Made by a program: the position numbers and the translations under genes
Part shown: piece after piece, positions 34,401 to 46,288 of the stretch
Layout of the letters: every line of letters starts with the position of its first letter
Position numbering within the stretch: the stretch's first letter is position 1
Assembly: GCA_033297205.1 (NCBI GenBank)
Contig: MU859137.1
Coordinates: 1 to 64,000 of the forward strand
Length of the DNA stretch: 64,000 bases
Source: Pseudoneurospora amorphoporcata
Taxonomy: Eukaryota > Ascomycota > Sordariomycetes > Sordariales > Sordariaceae
Reading direction: 5' to 3'
Notes under the pieces: model-generated
Told to the model about the DNA's origin: nothing
Seen by the model: only the letters and a program-made list of their open reading frames with translations
Database searches by the model: none

Positions 34401-37400
34401 GGCTCAAGAGAAGGCAATACCCTCGAAAGGAAGGGCTCCTTGAAGATACCTGGTGGGAAATCCCAGTGGCAGGATGCAGCGGGCGTCACTCCTGTGTCTC
34501 AGGAGTCTCAGGGAAGCGGAGAAAGTACCCGCCGGAGCATTGATGAATCTTCGCCGGCAAACTCGCAGCAAAAGACTACAGTCCTCAAAGAGCAGCGGGA
34601 AGAAAGAGGCAGCATCGCAAGCAGTCAGTCGGCCGAGTTCCAACGGAGAAAGCCTGCTATTACGCCTACAGGCCAGCATCGGCACACACAGTTGCATTCA
34701 TATGGCGCCGACTTTGCCACCACGTTCCAGTCGCTTCCTCCGAGCTCCACCGTTGGCAAAGGTATCTCCCAGGGCGCAACGCCATCTAGGCAAGGATCGA
34801 TATCATCGGCAGAAATGACACCACCATCGGACAAGCTCAAAGGCCTTATCCTCGACTCTCTGCCCGCTCATGTCTTCGTGGCCCTTCCGCAAACTGGTGA
34901 AATCGTCTGGGTGAACAGTCGGTTCTTGACGTACCGCGGGCAAACCTCTGGTGATCTGGCCGCAGACCCTTGGGGAAGCATCCATCCTGACGACAGAGAT
35001 GATTATCTTCGTAAATGGAGTGCCTCTGTTCGTACTGGCGAACAGTTCTCCACTACCGTCAGAATTCGACGCTTCGACGGGGCTTATCGGTATTTCTACG
35101 CGCGGGCTGTCGCCTCTAAGGACAAGAGGGGTGTTATCTTGCAGTTTCTGGGTTCATATATGGACATCCATGATCAGCATGTAGCAGAGCTCAGAGCAGC
35201 ACGGCAGGAAGAGATCGAGGTATCGGAGGCAAAACATCGTTTACTTGCTAACCTGATCCCCCAGATCATCTTCACTGCGACCGAAGACGAGGGTATCACT
35301 TTCGCGAACGAGCAATGGCTTTCTTATACCGGACAAAGCTTTGATGATGTTCTCGGACTTGGCTTCATGGATTTCGTGCACCCAGAGGATCTGGCTAAAT
35401 GCCGGATACCCCTCGAACGACCTACTTCACCGCATGTCAGGCAGGACAAGACCAGGCATGACCATTCGCCTTCGCCCAGCAAGTTCGGCATGGCTGCTAT
35501 GGGCAAACAGCCTGCTACCCCTACCGTTGAAAGTCTTCCGGGGCTAGTACACCCAGCTCTCACCAGACACAGCAGTAGCGCCAGCAGTTCTGCTAACGAG
35601 CTCGCGGGTCCTAATCTGTCCGAGCTTGCCAGGCAGGGAGTGATCAAAATCAGCACCGATAGCAAGGGCCAGCTCTCATACACAACAGAAATCCGACTTC
35701 GTTCCAAGAGCGGCGAGTACCGCTGGCATCTCATTCGATGCGTTGAGATTGACAATGTCGACTTTGGTAATGGCGCCAGCTCTTATTTCGGCTCTGCCAC
35801 TGATATCAACGACTTGAAGCTTCTGGAGACCAAGTTGAAGGAGGCTATGGAGTCGAAGAGTCGTTTCCTGAGCAACATGTCCCATGAGATCCGAACACCT
35901 CTTATCGGCATTTCTGGTATGGTCAGTTTCCTTCAAGATACCACACTCAACGAGGAGCAACGTGATTACACCAATACCATTCAGACCAGCGCCAACAGTT
36001 TAATCATGATCATCAACGATATCCTGGATCTTTCCAAGGTTGATGCAGGCATGATGAAGCTGAACTACGAATGGTTCCACACACGCTCTCTCATTGAGGA
36101 TGTCAACGAGCTGGTGTCCACCATGGCGATTGCCAAACGTCTCGAGCTCAATTATGTTGTCGAAGAAGACGTGCCGGCATGGGTCAAGGGTGATAAGGTC
36201 CGAATCCGCCAGGTCTTGCTCAACGTTATCGGCAATGCCATCAAGTTCACTAATGAAGGAGAGGTATTTAGCCGATGCAAGGTTGTTATTCCTGACGATG
36301 GTCCTTTGCACGAGAACGAGATTATGCTTGAGTTCTCCATCATTGACACTGGAAGAGGCTTCACCAAGGAGGAAGCCGAGTTGATCTTCAAACCTTTTAG
36401 CCAGATTGATGGAAGCAGTACCCGCCAACACGGTGGAAGTGGTCTAGGCTTGGTCATTTCGCGCCAACTGGTCGAGCTACACGGCGGCAAGATGGACGGC
36501 ACGGCGGTGCCTGGAAAGGGATCAACCTTCACCTTTACCGCAAGGTTTGGGCTTCCGACAGAATCCGACAACCCAGACCTTGCTGCAGCACCTGCGCCTA
36601 CGCCAGGTCTCATACCGGAAATGAACATTCGCCGTCGGTCCTCCCTGGTATCCCCTCACTGTAGGCCATCTCTCGCTTCCGCACCCTCGTCAGGCTCAGT
36701 GGTTCCTGCTGAGTCTGACACTAGATCGCCCGCAGCAGTTTCCACCAGTAGCTCCGAGCCGTCTATCCACTCGTCACGCACCCAAACCACCGAGCGCTCA
36801 TCCATGTCGTCTGTTAACGTCGGGTCCTTAGCACGGTTCAGCGAGGCAGCTCGTGCCAGTGGGCACGATTTGTCCCAGATGAAGCTTGAGATGCCTCATG
36901 CTAGAGGAGGAGGAGGCAGTGGCTCAGATGCGGGCACTACCCCAACGCCTAGTAATTCAAGCAACGAGCGCCTGTCTAGGCCTACCAACAAAGAGGCCGG
37001 TGGTTCTCAAGACAGCGATGGGTTTCACGCACCCCTGTTCTCCATCTTGATTATCTGCCCTCAAACGCACAGTCGCGAGGCCACGACAAAGCATATCGAG
37101 ATGACGCTGCCAAAGGATAACCCTCACCAGATCACAGCTGTTGCATCTGTTCAGGATGCGCGCAAGCTAATTGGCGGAGAAGATCCCGTTTTCTTCACGC
37201 ACGTGGTGGTCAACCTTCCAACACCTGAGCAGATCATTGAGTTGATGGACGAAGTCCAGCGTTCAAGCATGATTGGCCGCGGCGTCACCATCCTTATTCT
37301 CTCCGACTCGGTCCAGCGCCAGGCGGTTCTGAAGCAGGTAACCGGTACTCAGTATGAGGACATTCTGTCTGAGAACCGGGTGACCTACATCTACAAACCT

Positions 37401-37994
37401 GTCAAGCCATCACGGTTCGCGGTGATATTTGATCCGGCCAAGGAGCGTGATCTCAGCATCGACCGGAACAGATCAACGGCGGAGCAGTTGGTGGAGAATC
37501 AGAAGCAGAGCTATCTCGAAGTGGAGAAGCGTATGGGCAACAAGGGGTACAAAGTCCTCTTGGTTGAGGATAACTTGGTCAACCAGAAGGTGCTGCAAAA
37601 GTATCTCAAGAAGGTCGGAGTGGATGTGGAGTTGGTTGCAGACGGAGTCGAGTGCACTGATGTTGTGTTTTCGCGGCCGCATGACTACTTTTCGTTGATC
37701 TTGGTATGTTTCTTACCCGCTATCCGTGATTTGCCAAGTGAATTATGTGACTAACCATTATCTTAACAGTGCGATCTTCACATGCCACGCAAGGACGGAT
37801 ACCAAGCCTGCCGCGAAATTCGCGAGTGGGAAGCCAAGGGCAAGTTCCCAGGAAGGTCGTTGCCCATCATCGCCCTGTCGGCAAACGTCATGAGTGACGT
37901 CCAGGATAAGTGTCTCCAAGCAGGGTTCAACGACTACGTGACGAAACCTGTCGACTTTATCAACCTGAGTAATGCTCTCTCGAGGTTCTTCTAA
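31419..37994 (+). CDS. GAF/PAS hybrid histidine kinase
   Basis: This is a fungal hybrid sensor kinase of the phosphorelay that feeds a HPt protein and response regulators. Two exons are inferred, 31419-37703 and 37770-37994, with a 66-nt intron inside the receiver domain, giving 2,169 residues. In order: basic/Ser/Thr/Pro-rich disordered N terminus; a GAF-like domain in separated pieces (about 384-445, 607-622, 770-790, 829-877); PAS 1 (about 1136-1260, HPDDRDDY); PAS 2 (about 1267-1480, HPEDL, with an insertion); HisKA with phospho-acceptor His1489 in SNMSHEIRTPL; an HATPase with the N box NVIGNAIKF, DTGRGF and GGSGLGL (about 1588-1711); a Ser-rich linker; and a receiver (2043-2169) with LLVEDN, phospho-acceptor Asp2097 in CDLHMPRKDG and the KPVD lysine. 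No membrane helix is seen, so it is probably cytosolic. The signal is unknown, and I do not assign a Catlett group. Confidence 0.93.
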
Positions 37995-38983
37995 TCTATC
38001 TATCTGATGGAGCCTCGCTACATCATTGTTCTCTCTCTCTCTCTCTCTCTCTCCTCCTCTCTCTGTCTCACACACACACACACATACACACGAAAGGGGA
38101 AGGGGGTGGAAACAGGGGAATGGGAAGCAACGACGGAAAGAATTGCAGGAAAACGGAAATGGAACTGGGTTTTTAACAGGACTGGAAGGGGTAGGGAAGA
38201 TCATTGCATATCATCATCCGTCATCCAATATCATTATTTCATTGTTATTTCTTTTCGGAAACTTCTCGTTTTTGGTTGACAACAAGCTGATAGACAAAAG
38301 TCAAAACCGTGGAGAGAGAAAGCGATAGTTTTGTTAGAGATACCAGTTGTTACCACACCTTTCTGCTCTCTCTTCCATGTACTATTTAACGTATGTCTTA
38401 ATTCTCTTCACTTTACTTTCTTTTCTTGTTTGTTGTTTTTGTTTCTTACAGATCTACGGGTAATGAAAAGGGTTAGGCTAAGGCTGGCGAAGGTTAAGGA
38501 TGGCTTCTATCTGGCATGGCGATTGGAATTTGGGCATAGTTAATGAATGGTTCGAAGGTTTTGTCTGATGTAATGTTGCTGTGTTGTATGAGTGGAACGC
38601 ATCATGGGAAATCTCAATCATTTTGTTACATAACAATAATCCTGTGAGATACGCTACGTGATAGAACAACCAGAGACCAAGGTCTGCAGAGCTCGAGACC
38701 CTGGAATCGGAACTCCGTTTGTCGTGAGTCAAAGCATGAATGGAACATCTTCCCATGATCCTCGCCGATTTACCATTAGAGAACAGACAGAAAGATAAAT
38801 GGAGACATAGATAACAGAAATAAGATCGCATACCCTCAAACGGAACGTCGCAAGACCGAACGACAAGAAGGCTAGTGAAGTGAAGTGTTGTTGTACCTCC
38901 AAACCCCAAATCCCAAAACAAAACGATATATAACCCGCAAACACCACCTCTCTTCACACATCCGGACAACCGGGCAGCAATAC
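37995..38983. other. 3' flank of kinase with microsatellites
   Basis: A (CT)n run at about 38031-38052 is followed by (CA)n at 38069-38084, immediately after the kinase stop and probably within its 3' untranslated region. No gene is visible up to the 5S gene. Confidence 0.6.
38031..38084 (+). repeat. (CT)n / (CA)n compound microsatellite
   Basis: Direct dinucleotide runs 37 bp downstream of the kinase stop codon. Confidence 0.9.
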
Positions 38984-39107
38984 ACATACGACCATAGGCA
39001 CCAGGGCAAAAACTTGAGATCCCGTCAGCTCTGCCCTAGATAAGCCGGTGACCACCAGTCTAGTAGTCGGATCGGCGACGACCGGCGAAGAAGCTAGTGC
39101 TGTATGT
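38984..39107 (+). rRNA. 5S ribosomal RNA gene, divergent type
   Basis: The segment starts with the filamentous-ascomycete 5S start ACATACGACCATAGG and ends with the pairing GTATGT, followed by a Pol III T-run (CTTTTTT). Internally it keeps GATCCCGTC, GCTCTGCCC and the A-box-like AGATAAGCCGG, then TAGTAGTCGG and GGCGAAGAAG where ordinary 5S has TAGTAGTTGG and GCGAATCAG. CACC (about 39000) pairs with GGTG (about 39047), and AGGGCA pairs with TGCCCT, so the stem region is held together by paired bases that differ from the common type. The C-box region, normally GGGTGACCAC, is strongly altered. It is 124 nt rather than about 119. It is either a variant 5S type or a decaying copy. Dispersed single 5S genes are typical of Sordariomycetes. 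Confidence 0.8.
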
Positions 39108-40699
39108 CTTTTTTCTGTCTTTTCCTTTTCTTCCTCTCAAGAGGAAGGAACGAACGGTCTCTTAACTTGGACGAGTTTCGTGGGAAGGCACAACTCAGCT
39201 GGGCCGGCGGCTGGGTGGCTGTGCTTTTCCATACTGAACGGCTTTTTGCTAAATAGATATCTAGTGATGGTGGAGCGAGGCGAGGCGATGCGATGTGAGG
39301 TGAGGGAGTTGAGTTTGGTCATTGTAGATCGGAAAATAGGATCTTGGGAAATATGGGACTTCGCTCGAGTTAAGTTCACGTGAGTCCATCCATACAGACG
39401 ACAGACGATATTGCTTGCCTCTCCTTTGGCAAAACAGATCTGTGTGGGTAACTCGGAGGAAGAAAGGACAGCTCGTGGTGGTATTATATTTTATTAGGCC
39501 GCGTGATTGACACACTAGCCACTACCGCGATACTCCCATCTCTTCAGGTACAACTCAGAACCTCTTCGGTTGTTTACCGTCTTCCCACACTTAAATGCTC
39601 AGTCATTCCGATGTTGTTAACCCACCTACTCCCTAAAATTCGTCTGTTGACTCGGTTTTTGCTCACACAGATCCTTTCATAACCAGATAGTAGTGGCTCT
39701 GCAAAAGAGAAGGCAGCTCAACATCCTGCAGGCCATTTCTTGTCGGCGACGACTCCTACCCAATAATCAGTCCTTTCTCTGTCACTCAATTTCGAATCCT
39801 ATAACGCCAATCGCGCTTTCCATACGTACTTGAAAGCAACGGCATCTTGTCTTTCATGGTTGACCGCACCTTCCTTGGTCTTCAAGTTATGACTTCCATT
39901 GCAAATTGACAGTTTCCACTCCAGATAATATTCCGTCAGCCGGAAGGCAAATGTTTGGGGCTGCTGGAAAAGGATTCGAAGGCAACTAAACGGGACGCGG
40001 GGAAAGTGCTTACACCGCGAGCGAGTAGTATTAACGCAAAAACCTGCTCACTTGTACATCTATATCACTACCATTTTTTAGGGCCAAAGAAGACAACGGG
40101 GAGGCCAAAGGAGGGGAGGCGCATTATGGCGTTTACCTATCCACTCATTAATACGTATTTTCATACGTTCATTTACTTGGACTACCTCTCAGGGTCTGTC
40201 TCTTTTTCGCTTTGCCCAAGTACTTACTTGTTCATGAAACAAACAAAACTTGTCTACAAAGAATGGAAAGAGCATTCCGCATACAGAGGATACCTAGGTA
40301 CCAGCAACACTTGGCATTTATTTTGTAGATTGCCAGCTCATCTACAGACGTACGTGCCTCTACAACGTACACTCGTCGGAGTCTGAAATAGATAAGGTAC
40401 CTTTCATCCACCCATCCAGCCCGTTCTTACTCACACTATGCCCCGTGAAGTCGTACAAGCCCCAACAGAACTCAGAGAGAACTGATGTTACACTTACATG
40501 CTATAGGTAGATAGCGTAGGTAATACGACATGGCGACACAAGGCTGTTACTGAATCTGGGCTGCTTTGAGTCGGAGGTCTTGCGCGATTTGAGGCGCGAA
40601 AAGGGGTGTTAGGCTAGCTCTGTGGGATGCCGAGTGGCTGCTTTTTCATAACTGGGTGCTCAGTTTTCTTGCTACTCGGGTAAGGATGGCCGTGATCGT

Positions 40700-40798
40700 N
40701 NNNNNNNNNNNNNNNNNNNNNNNNNNNNNNNNNNNNNNNNNNNNNNNNNNNNNNNNNNNNNNNNNNNNNNNNNNNNNNNNNNNNNNNNNNNNNNNNNN
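40700..40798. other. Assembly gap (99 N)
   Basis: A run of 99 undetermined bases directly adjoining a TAG repeat, so the gap is probably repeat expansion that could not be assembled. True length is unknown. Confidence 0.98.
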
Positions 40799-40897
<99 letters not shown>

Positions 40898-40915
40898 CAG
40901 CAGCAGCAGCAGCAG
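40799..40915 (+). repeat. (TAG)33-(CAG)6 microsatellite
   Basis: About 33 TAG units run without interruption from the gap edge and then change to six CAG units. Frames running through it are artefacts of the repeat. Confidence 0.97.
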
Positions 40916-43900
40916 ATAGATAAACCACATAATCCCCCCTCTCTGTTTTGTTTTCTCTGTCACGAAAACACAGATACGGACATACACAACAGATACACAG
41001 ATGCGGACGGCTTCGGCCCTTGGAGCTTGGATCTTGATGGTGCTGAACCAGCCTGTAAACCAGCGAGCTTGCTTATGAGGCCCAAAATTCATGTGGTACC
41101 TGAATGTGAGATCCTAGGAGTGCAGCTTTGATTTGAAGATCGCAAGGAACCCCATGACGGAAGCACACTAGAATATTGGAAAGTAAACGGCTGGTCCTTG
41201 TTATCCAGGCCTTCTTACTTTTATATCTCTTCTTGATGTTAGAGTCTCGAGGGGACATGATCACGGATTTTTGTATATCTTACTACGTCGTTAAAGCTTT
41301 AATACGAGCTCCTCCAATTTGCAAGACACTCAGCCACCTCACCCAGGTTTCTTGTGACTGTCCAAAGAGGAGGCCAGTATGAGTAAAACAATGATTATTC
41401 GGAATATGCCGTTCCCCGGACAATAATACCTACTCCCTTCACTTCATCGTGCTCCTCACCTCCCTTTCCCCAGGCTCAATTTCTGCCACAACCCTTTCTT
41501 GGGCCAGAGACACAGGGACAGGGGAGACTGAGACCAGACTGCGGTCAATCCCCAAAGAAGTAAGTGGATACAGAATACAAAAAAAAGCTTGTCTTGGATA
41601 CAACAGAAGAATCTGCGTAACATGCCAGGACAGGAGCTAAGACTGAGACCGCTGTTGTGTATTCCTTATCCTCATCCTCATCATCATTATCACCATCACA
41701 GCCACAGAGACAGAGGAAGAGAAAACAGAGAGCAGCCGGCCGACCGCACTGAGACAGAGCAATAGGTACGTACATCAGAAGGTAGGACATAGCACAGAAT
41801 TTGACTCCCGGCCCCCAATATTCGTCGGGAAAATGGCTGGCCGAACGGCCGGTGGCTCTTTCTCTTCCTCGTTCGCCTCGCACCTTCCTGGATACCTTCA
41901 GAGGAAACAAACAGCAAGAACGCAAAGGAATGACCACGTAGGAGCTGTGGGTAATTTTCACGGCCAGTAACTGCTACGGTTACAGTGCATGACCTCCACT
42001 GCAAGGCTCAAAGAGAGCCCCATCTCATCGGAGAGGAAAGCAATAACTGACGAGCGAGAATCAAGAAGACAGATCACAATGGAGCTACACCACAATGGCG
42101 TAACAGTACATACATGCCTTAGGGACCAACAACTCACCCATACAGCGCCTCCGACTCGTCTGTCTTCGTCGTCCCCATATCAACTGACCACTCATCAGTG
42201 CTGGGTGCAACACCTAGGTATCGTGAATTCGTGTCGTAGTGGCCAACTCGGCAATCTCGGGTGACTCTGAACTAACCCTAGGGGCGTGTTAGAGAAGGGC
42301 GTCTGGGAGCTATCATGCCCGATGGGAGGATGGGGCAACACAAAACAGAGAGACACACAAAGATGAATGATGGGATCAGAAATCAAGCTGAGTGGCTGCC
42401 CTTGGGGATTGGCAACAGATGTGTTAGATCGCGTGGCACAGGATCGTGAGACCAGCACCTGTCCACCCCGTCTGTCGTGTCCGGCGGACAAACGGCCACC
42501 GGCACCGGCCCAGTGGCGGCGGCGACAGGATCTGGGGACGTTGAACTCTCCCTCCGCGTAGGCGTCTGTCTCGTGAGCTGCTTACTACTGTGGTTGGGAA
42601 GTTCCAACAGTTGACAAAGTGGGCCGGTCGGCCGGTTGTCCACGGCCTTCGTTTCTTTGACACTCAAACGGCCAACGGCCGGGACGGGTGAAGGACGGAG
42701 GGAGTGGAACAGAAACCTTCAGTTTCAGGCCGGCAAGGGAAAATCGTCCCCGCAAATGCCAGCGCACACTCATCACGTAAATGAGGAGAAAGAGGCTCCC
42801 TTTCAAGCGGCATATCGGGGACTGCGGACACGCATGCCGGAGATGGTGCGGCACCGGGGGCGAGCCAGTATCAAACCGGCAGTGGTGCGTACGGAGCCCC
42901 AAGATCAGCTGAAGCCCAAAGATGGTTGGACATGAGGCCAGCCTAGGAGGGTGTAGAGGGATACAGACCATGCAATGATAGAAAAACCCGGAGCAGTGGT
43001 GCTGACTTGGCATCATGTGTTGCACGTTCTCGTTGGTTAGCATATGCGTGTAAATAGACCAATGGTAACGACCATCACACACACTCGGTGAACTTTAGGC
43101 TTGCGGGAGACGGGAGTGACGGGAGACGGGGACCCAGTGCTATACGGGATCCGGTACCCACCACATAACCTTTTTTTTCCTCATCTTCTTTTTCCTTTTT
43201 GTGGTTGCTGCCCCCTTTGTCTACTACCGAGCCATTGGGTCGCCAACAATCCCCTGCGCGGCCACAAACAGCCGCCCGGATCAACACAACGGCGGACACG
43301 TTTTCGCCCAAAGGCTACATGCGCTTATTGCATACTGCCAATGGAATGAGGTCTCACACAAGTGTAAGTGGACTCAACCCAAATGGCAACCTCGAACAAC
43401 GGCGTTCAAAGGAGCACAATTGTTAGTGGAGACCCTTTGGTCCAATATCGCGATGGGAGGTTGTTGGGCAAAATGATGGGCTTGGTGTTTATGCCACGAA
43501 ACACGGTGGGGATGATTCTATGGGTTAAAAAGTCGACCACTTCGCGGCTGTGGGCAGCCATCGGCAATCATTGACCACCCATGGACGCAAAAATTTAAAT
43601 ACAGACAATTTTCTTTAGGAGAAGGGACGAGCTTTGTGGGAACCGCTTTGTGAAGCAATTGTTCGCTTACCGTGCACGTTTCGAGCTCTCTGGGGCTGAT
43701 TGGCTTTGGCTTTGGGAATGAAATTTGAAGAGAACAAGTCTAGCCCCCCCCCTTATAAGGGTATCCAAATCGACTGAGAATTAGCGTTAGTGTAGTTGGG
43801 ACCTTGTCCCTTGCGTTCGCTCGGCCGATCGAGGTCATAAAATTGGGCCCCGTCCATATTGCCAGCATTGACATTTTCCATCTCAACAACCGATGAAACA

Positions 43901-43986
43901 GTGGCCATGCCACAATGTCCGGAAGCTGCTGGAACAGATGAAGTGATTGTGACGCAACAACGAACTTGATGAGCAAGAAATGAACC

Positions 43987-44008
43987 AAAAAAAAAAAAAA
44001 AAAAAAAA
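43987..44008 (+). repeat. poly-A tract (22 nt)
   Basis: Uninterrupted A run inside a non-coding stretch. It accounts for the poly-Phe segment of an open frame on the other strand. Confidence 0.9.
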
Positions 44009-46255
44009 GCGAATTCCACTTCAGACTCCCAAAATTCCCATCCTTGTGTGGGGTCCGTATCTGGGTTCTGGGTGGGGCCGTTGACAGCTGGTTAGCTCGC
44101 GCTAACCGGTTCCTATCCGAAGTGCCAGGGCAGTTGGGCGGACCTGCGGCAGATCCCCCAGCCCGAGTGCTGCAAGGCGGCCCAGCCCACAGGAACCAAA
44201 ATGGTCCACGCCAGCTCCTGACCACCAACCCAGGGCAGACAGCCTCAACCTCCAGCTGCCGAAGAGCTGTCAAGAGCCGCCTCTTGCAAGGATCGGAGAT
44301 CGGTTTGGCAATCGAACATTGCCTCGAAGCGAAACACCAACACCAAAATGTCCGAGGTCCACGATAACACATCATGACAACGAAACCAAGCAATGGAAAT
44401 CATTCATGCCGACCAATAGTACATCCCCCTTGCCTGATTGAAGACGCAGGCTGAAACGAGCTCACAGCTACCTCCAAGTGGTGGCAGCTTAACATGATAG
44501 CTACTTAGCAACCTGAGAAGCTCCGAGCTGGTGAAACCAATCCTTGGGTCAGAACGGTTCGACTTTGATGCAAGCTCGTTCAGTGGGAAATCCCGTAGGA
44601 CTTTGTTTTCGTTCTTGTCCCTTGCCGCAGATCCTTCGAACGCTGAAGAGAGGATGGAAAAAATTAGGTAGGTACCTAGATTGCCCTCAACTGCACACGC
44701 CCTTTTCTCGTTCCAACTTTCAGACGGCACTACGGCTTTGCAATAAATCCCGTTACGGATACTTTGCTTTCTTTACCCCCTTTCCCTGCCGTAACACGTC
44801 CCACGATGTGAACATGGCTCGACAGAAACGGGAGCAATGGCACGATAATCTCCCGCCCCTAAAACAGGACGGGCCATGGAGCTTCTCCTTGGACTCACTT
44901 GGGATGTCGGGGACCCGACCTAACAGAGCTGCACTGTGAAGCGTGAGCCTTCTGAATTTTCAATGCTGGTTTCGAAGATTTAGGGGTACCCATGGAAGAG
45001 TTACAGTGACTCACCTGCTGAAAATCCGGAAGGAAGCTCTATCCCTACCTCTCTTCCCGGCCTTGTGCCCTGCTTCCCGTGCATGTCGCAATCCCCGCCG
45101 CAGCCTTCCTCGGGATGAGCTGGGCTGACACTGCTACGGAAACGAGGCCGGACAGCCCAGCCCAGGAATCCAGACCAAGGGCAAGACCAAACTCCGCCTG
45201 AAAAATTGAACCCATGACGGAAATTTCGAGTTGATGCTGGCACTCTCCTGAAATATGATGCGAAAACTTTTTTCCTTTGAGGGTCATCAGCCTCATTCAG
45301 CTCCTCCCTTTGCACAGTCATCGATCGGTATCGAGCTGTATCGATCGAGTGGCTCTTCGACAAGGGAAAAAAATTGGTAGATCCCCAGTCTCAAATCTTC
45401 GGAGACTTCCAGAAGAGCCCACCCGAGTCTCAAAATTGTGTGCAATTCCCAATGTCAAATTGAACAAAAATAGCACCGAGATTACTGCAGAATTGGAGAA
45501 GCAAAGTGTACGCAGGTACAACAAACATTGGCCCAGTCCAACAGCGGCACCAGCAGCAGCAGAAGTCCGATCACGGCGGCGGTCCGGGAGCTCTTTGACA
45601 TGTCCGCAGGCAATCTCGACAAAAGGAGCCTCGTCGGGCTCATCAACCTCATCAGCGTCATCATCGGCCCAGCATGGTGCGTGGGCCCTACGGTACGGGG
45701 TACATGCCGCAGTACCTAGGTAGAGCTCTTCCAGCCAGCAGCTCCATCCACCACACGTTCCCAAGCATGATCCCAAACCCCGGGGAAATGCGTCAAACTG
45801 CGCGGAGGTTGTACACAGTAGACCGGCACTTTGCCCCCCAAAGGCTCCATATCGAGCAAGGATACGTGGTGTTGAAGCCAGCTCACGAAACTTCACACAA
45901 AATTTTGCAGCAGAATCCGATTGCGACAGTGACACACACGCCCTCTCACAACAGCACAGCAAGGTCATGGATCCCTTTCTCTCCAAAAATTTCCCCATCG
46001 CACGCAATCAGCGGCGTGAATGGAGTCCCTCTTTTTTTACTTCTTCAGGGAGGGGAAGGGGGGCGTTGTTGTTATGGCACGGAATGGAACCAATTCGTCG
46101 GCCAGGGGTGAAACTACAGCAAAAAGTGAAATCTCTCAACAGGAAATACGGGCTAAATGTGTCACTTTGTGAAGGCCGAAACAAGTCAACGTTCATGCCG
46201 AAAGAAAGCGAACCAAGGTTTTTGCAAGAGACGCGCTCCGGCACAACCGCGCGCT

Positions 46256-46288
46256 GGTTTTTTGATTTTTGATTTTTGATTTTTGATT
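46256..46288 (+). repeat. TTTTTGA tandem repeat
   Basis: Four to five near-perfect copies of a 7-bp unit. Confidence 0.85.

Noticed and set aside
43740..44393. 217-codon minus-strand open frame
   Set aside because: A poly-Phe run comes from the 22-base poly-A tract, and there is no domain or codon bias.
45318..46007. 229-codon minus-strand open frame
   Set aside because: No recognisable domain, overlaps open frames on the other strand of similar quality, and amino-acid content is Cys/Arg-rich as in non-coding GC-rich DNA.
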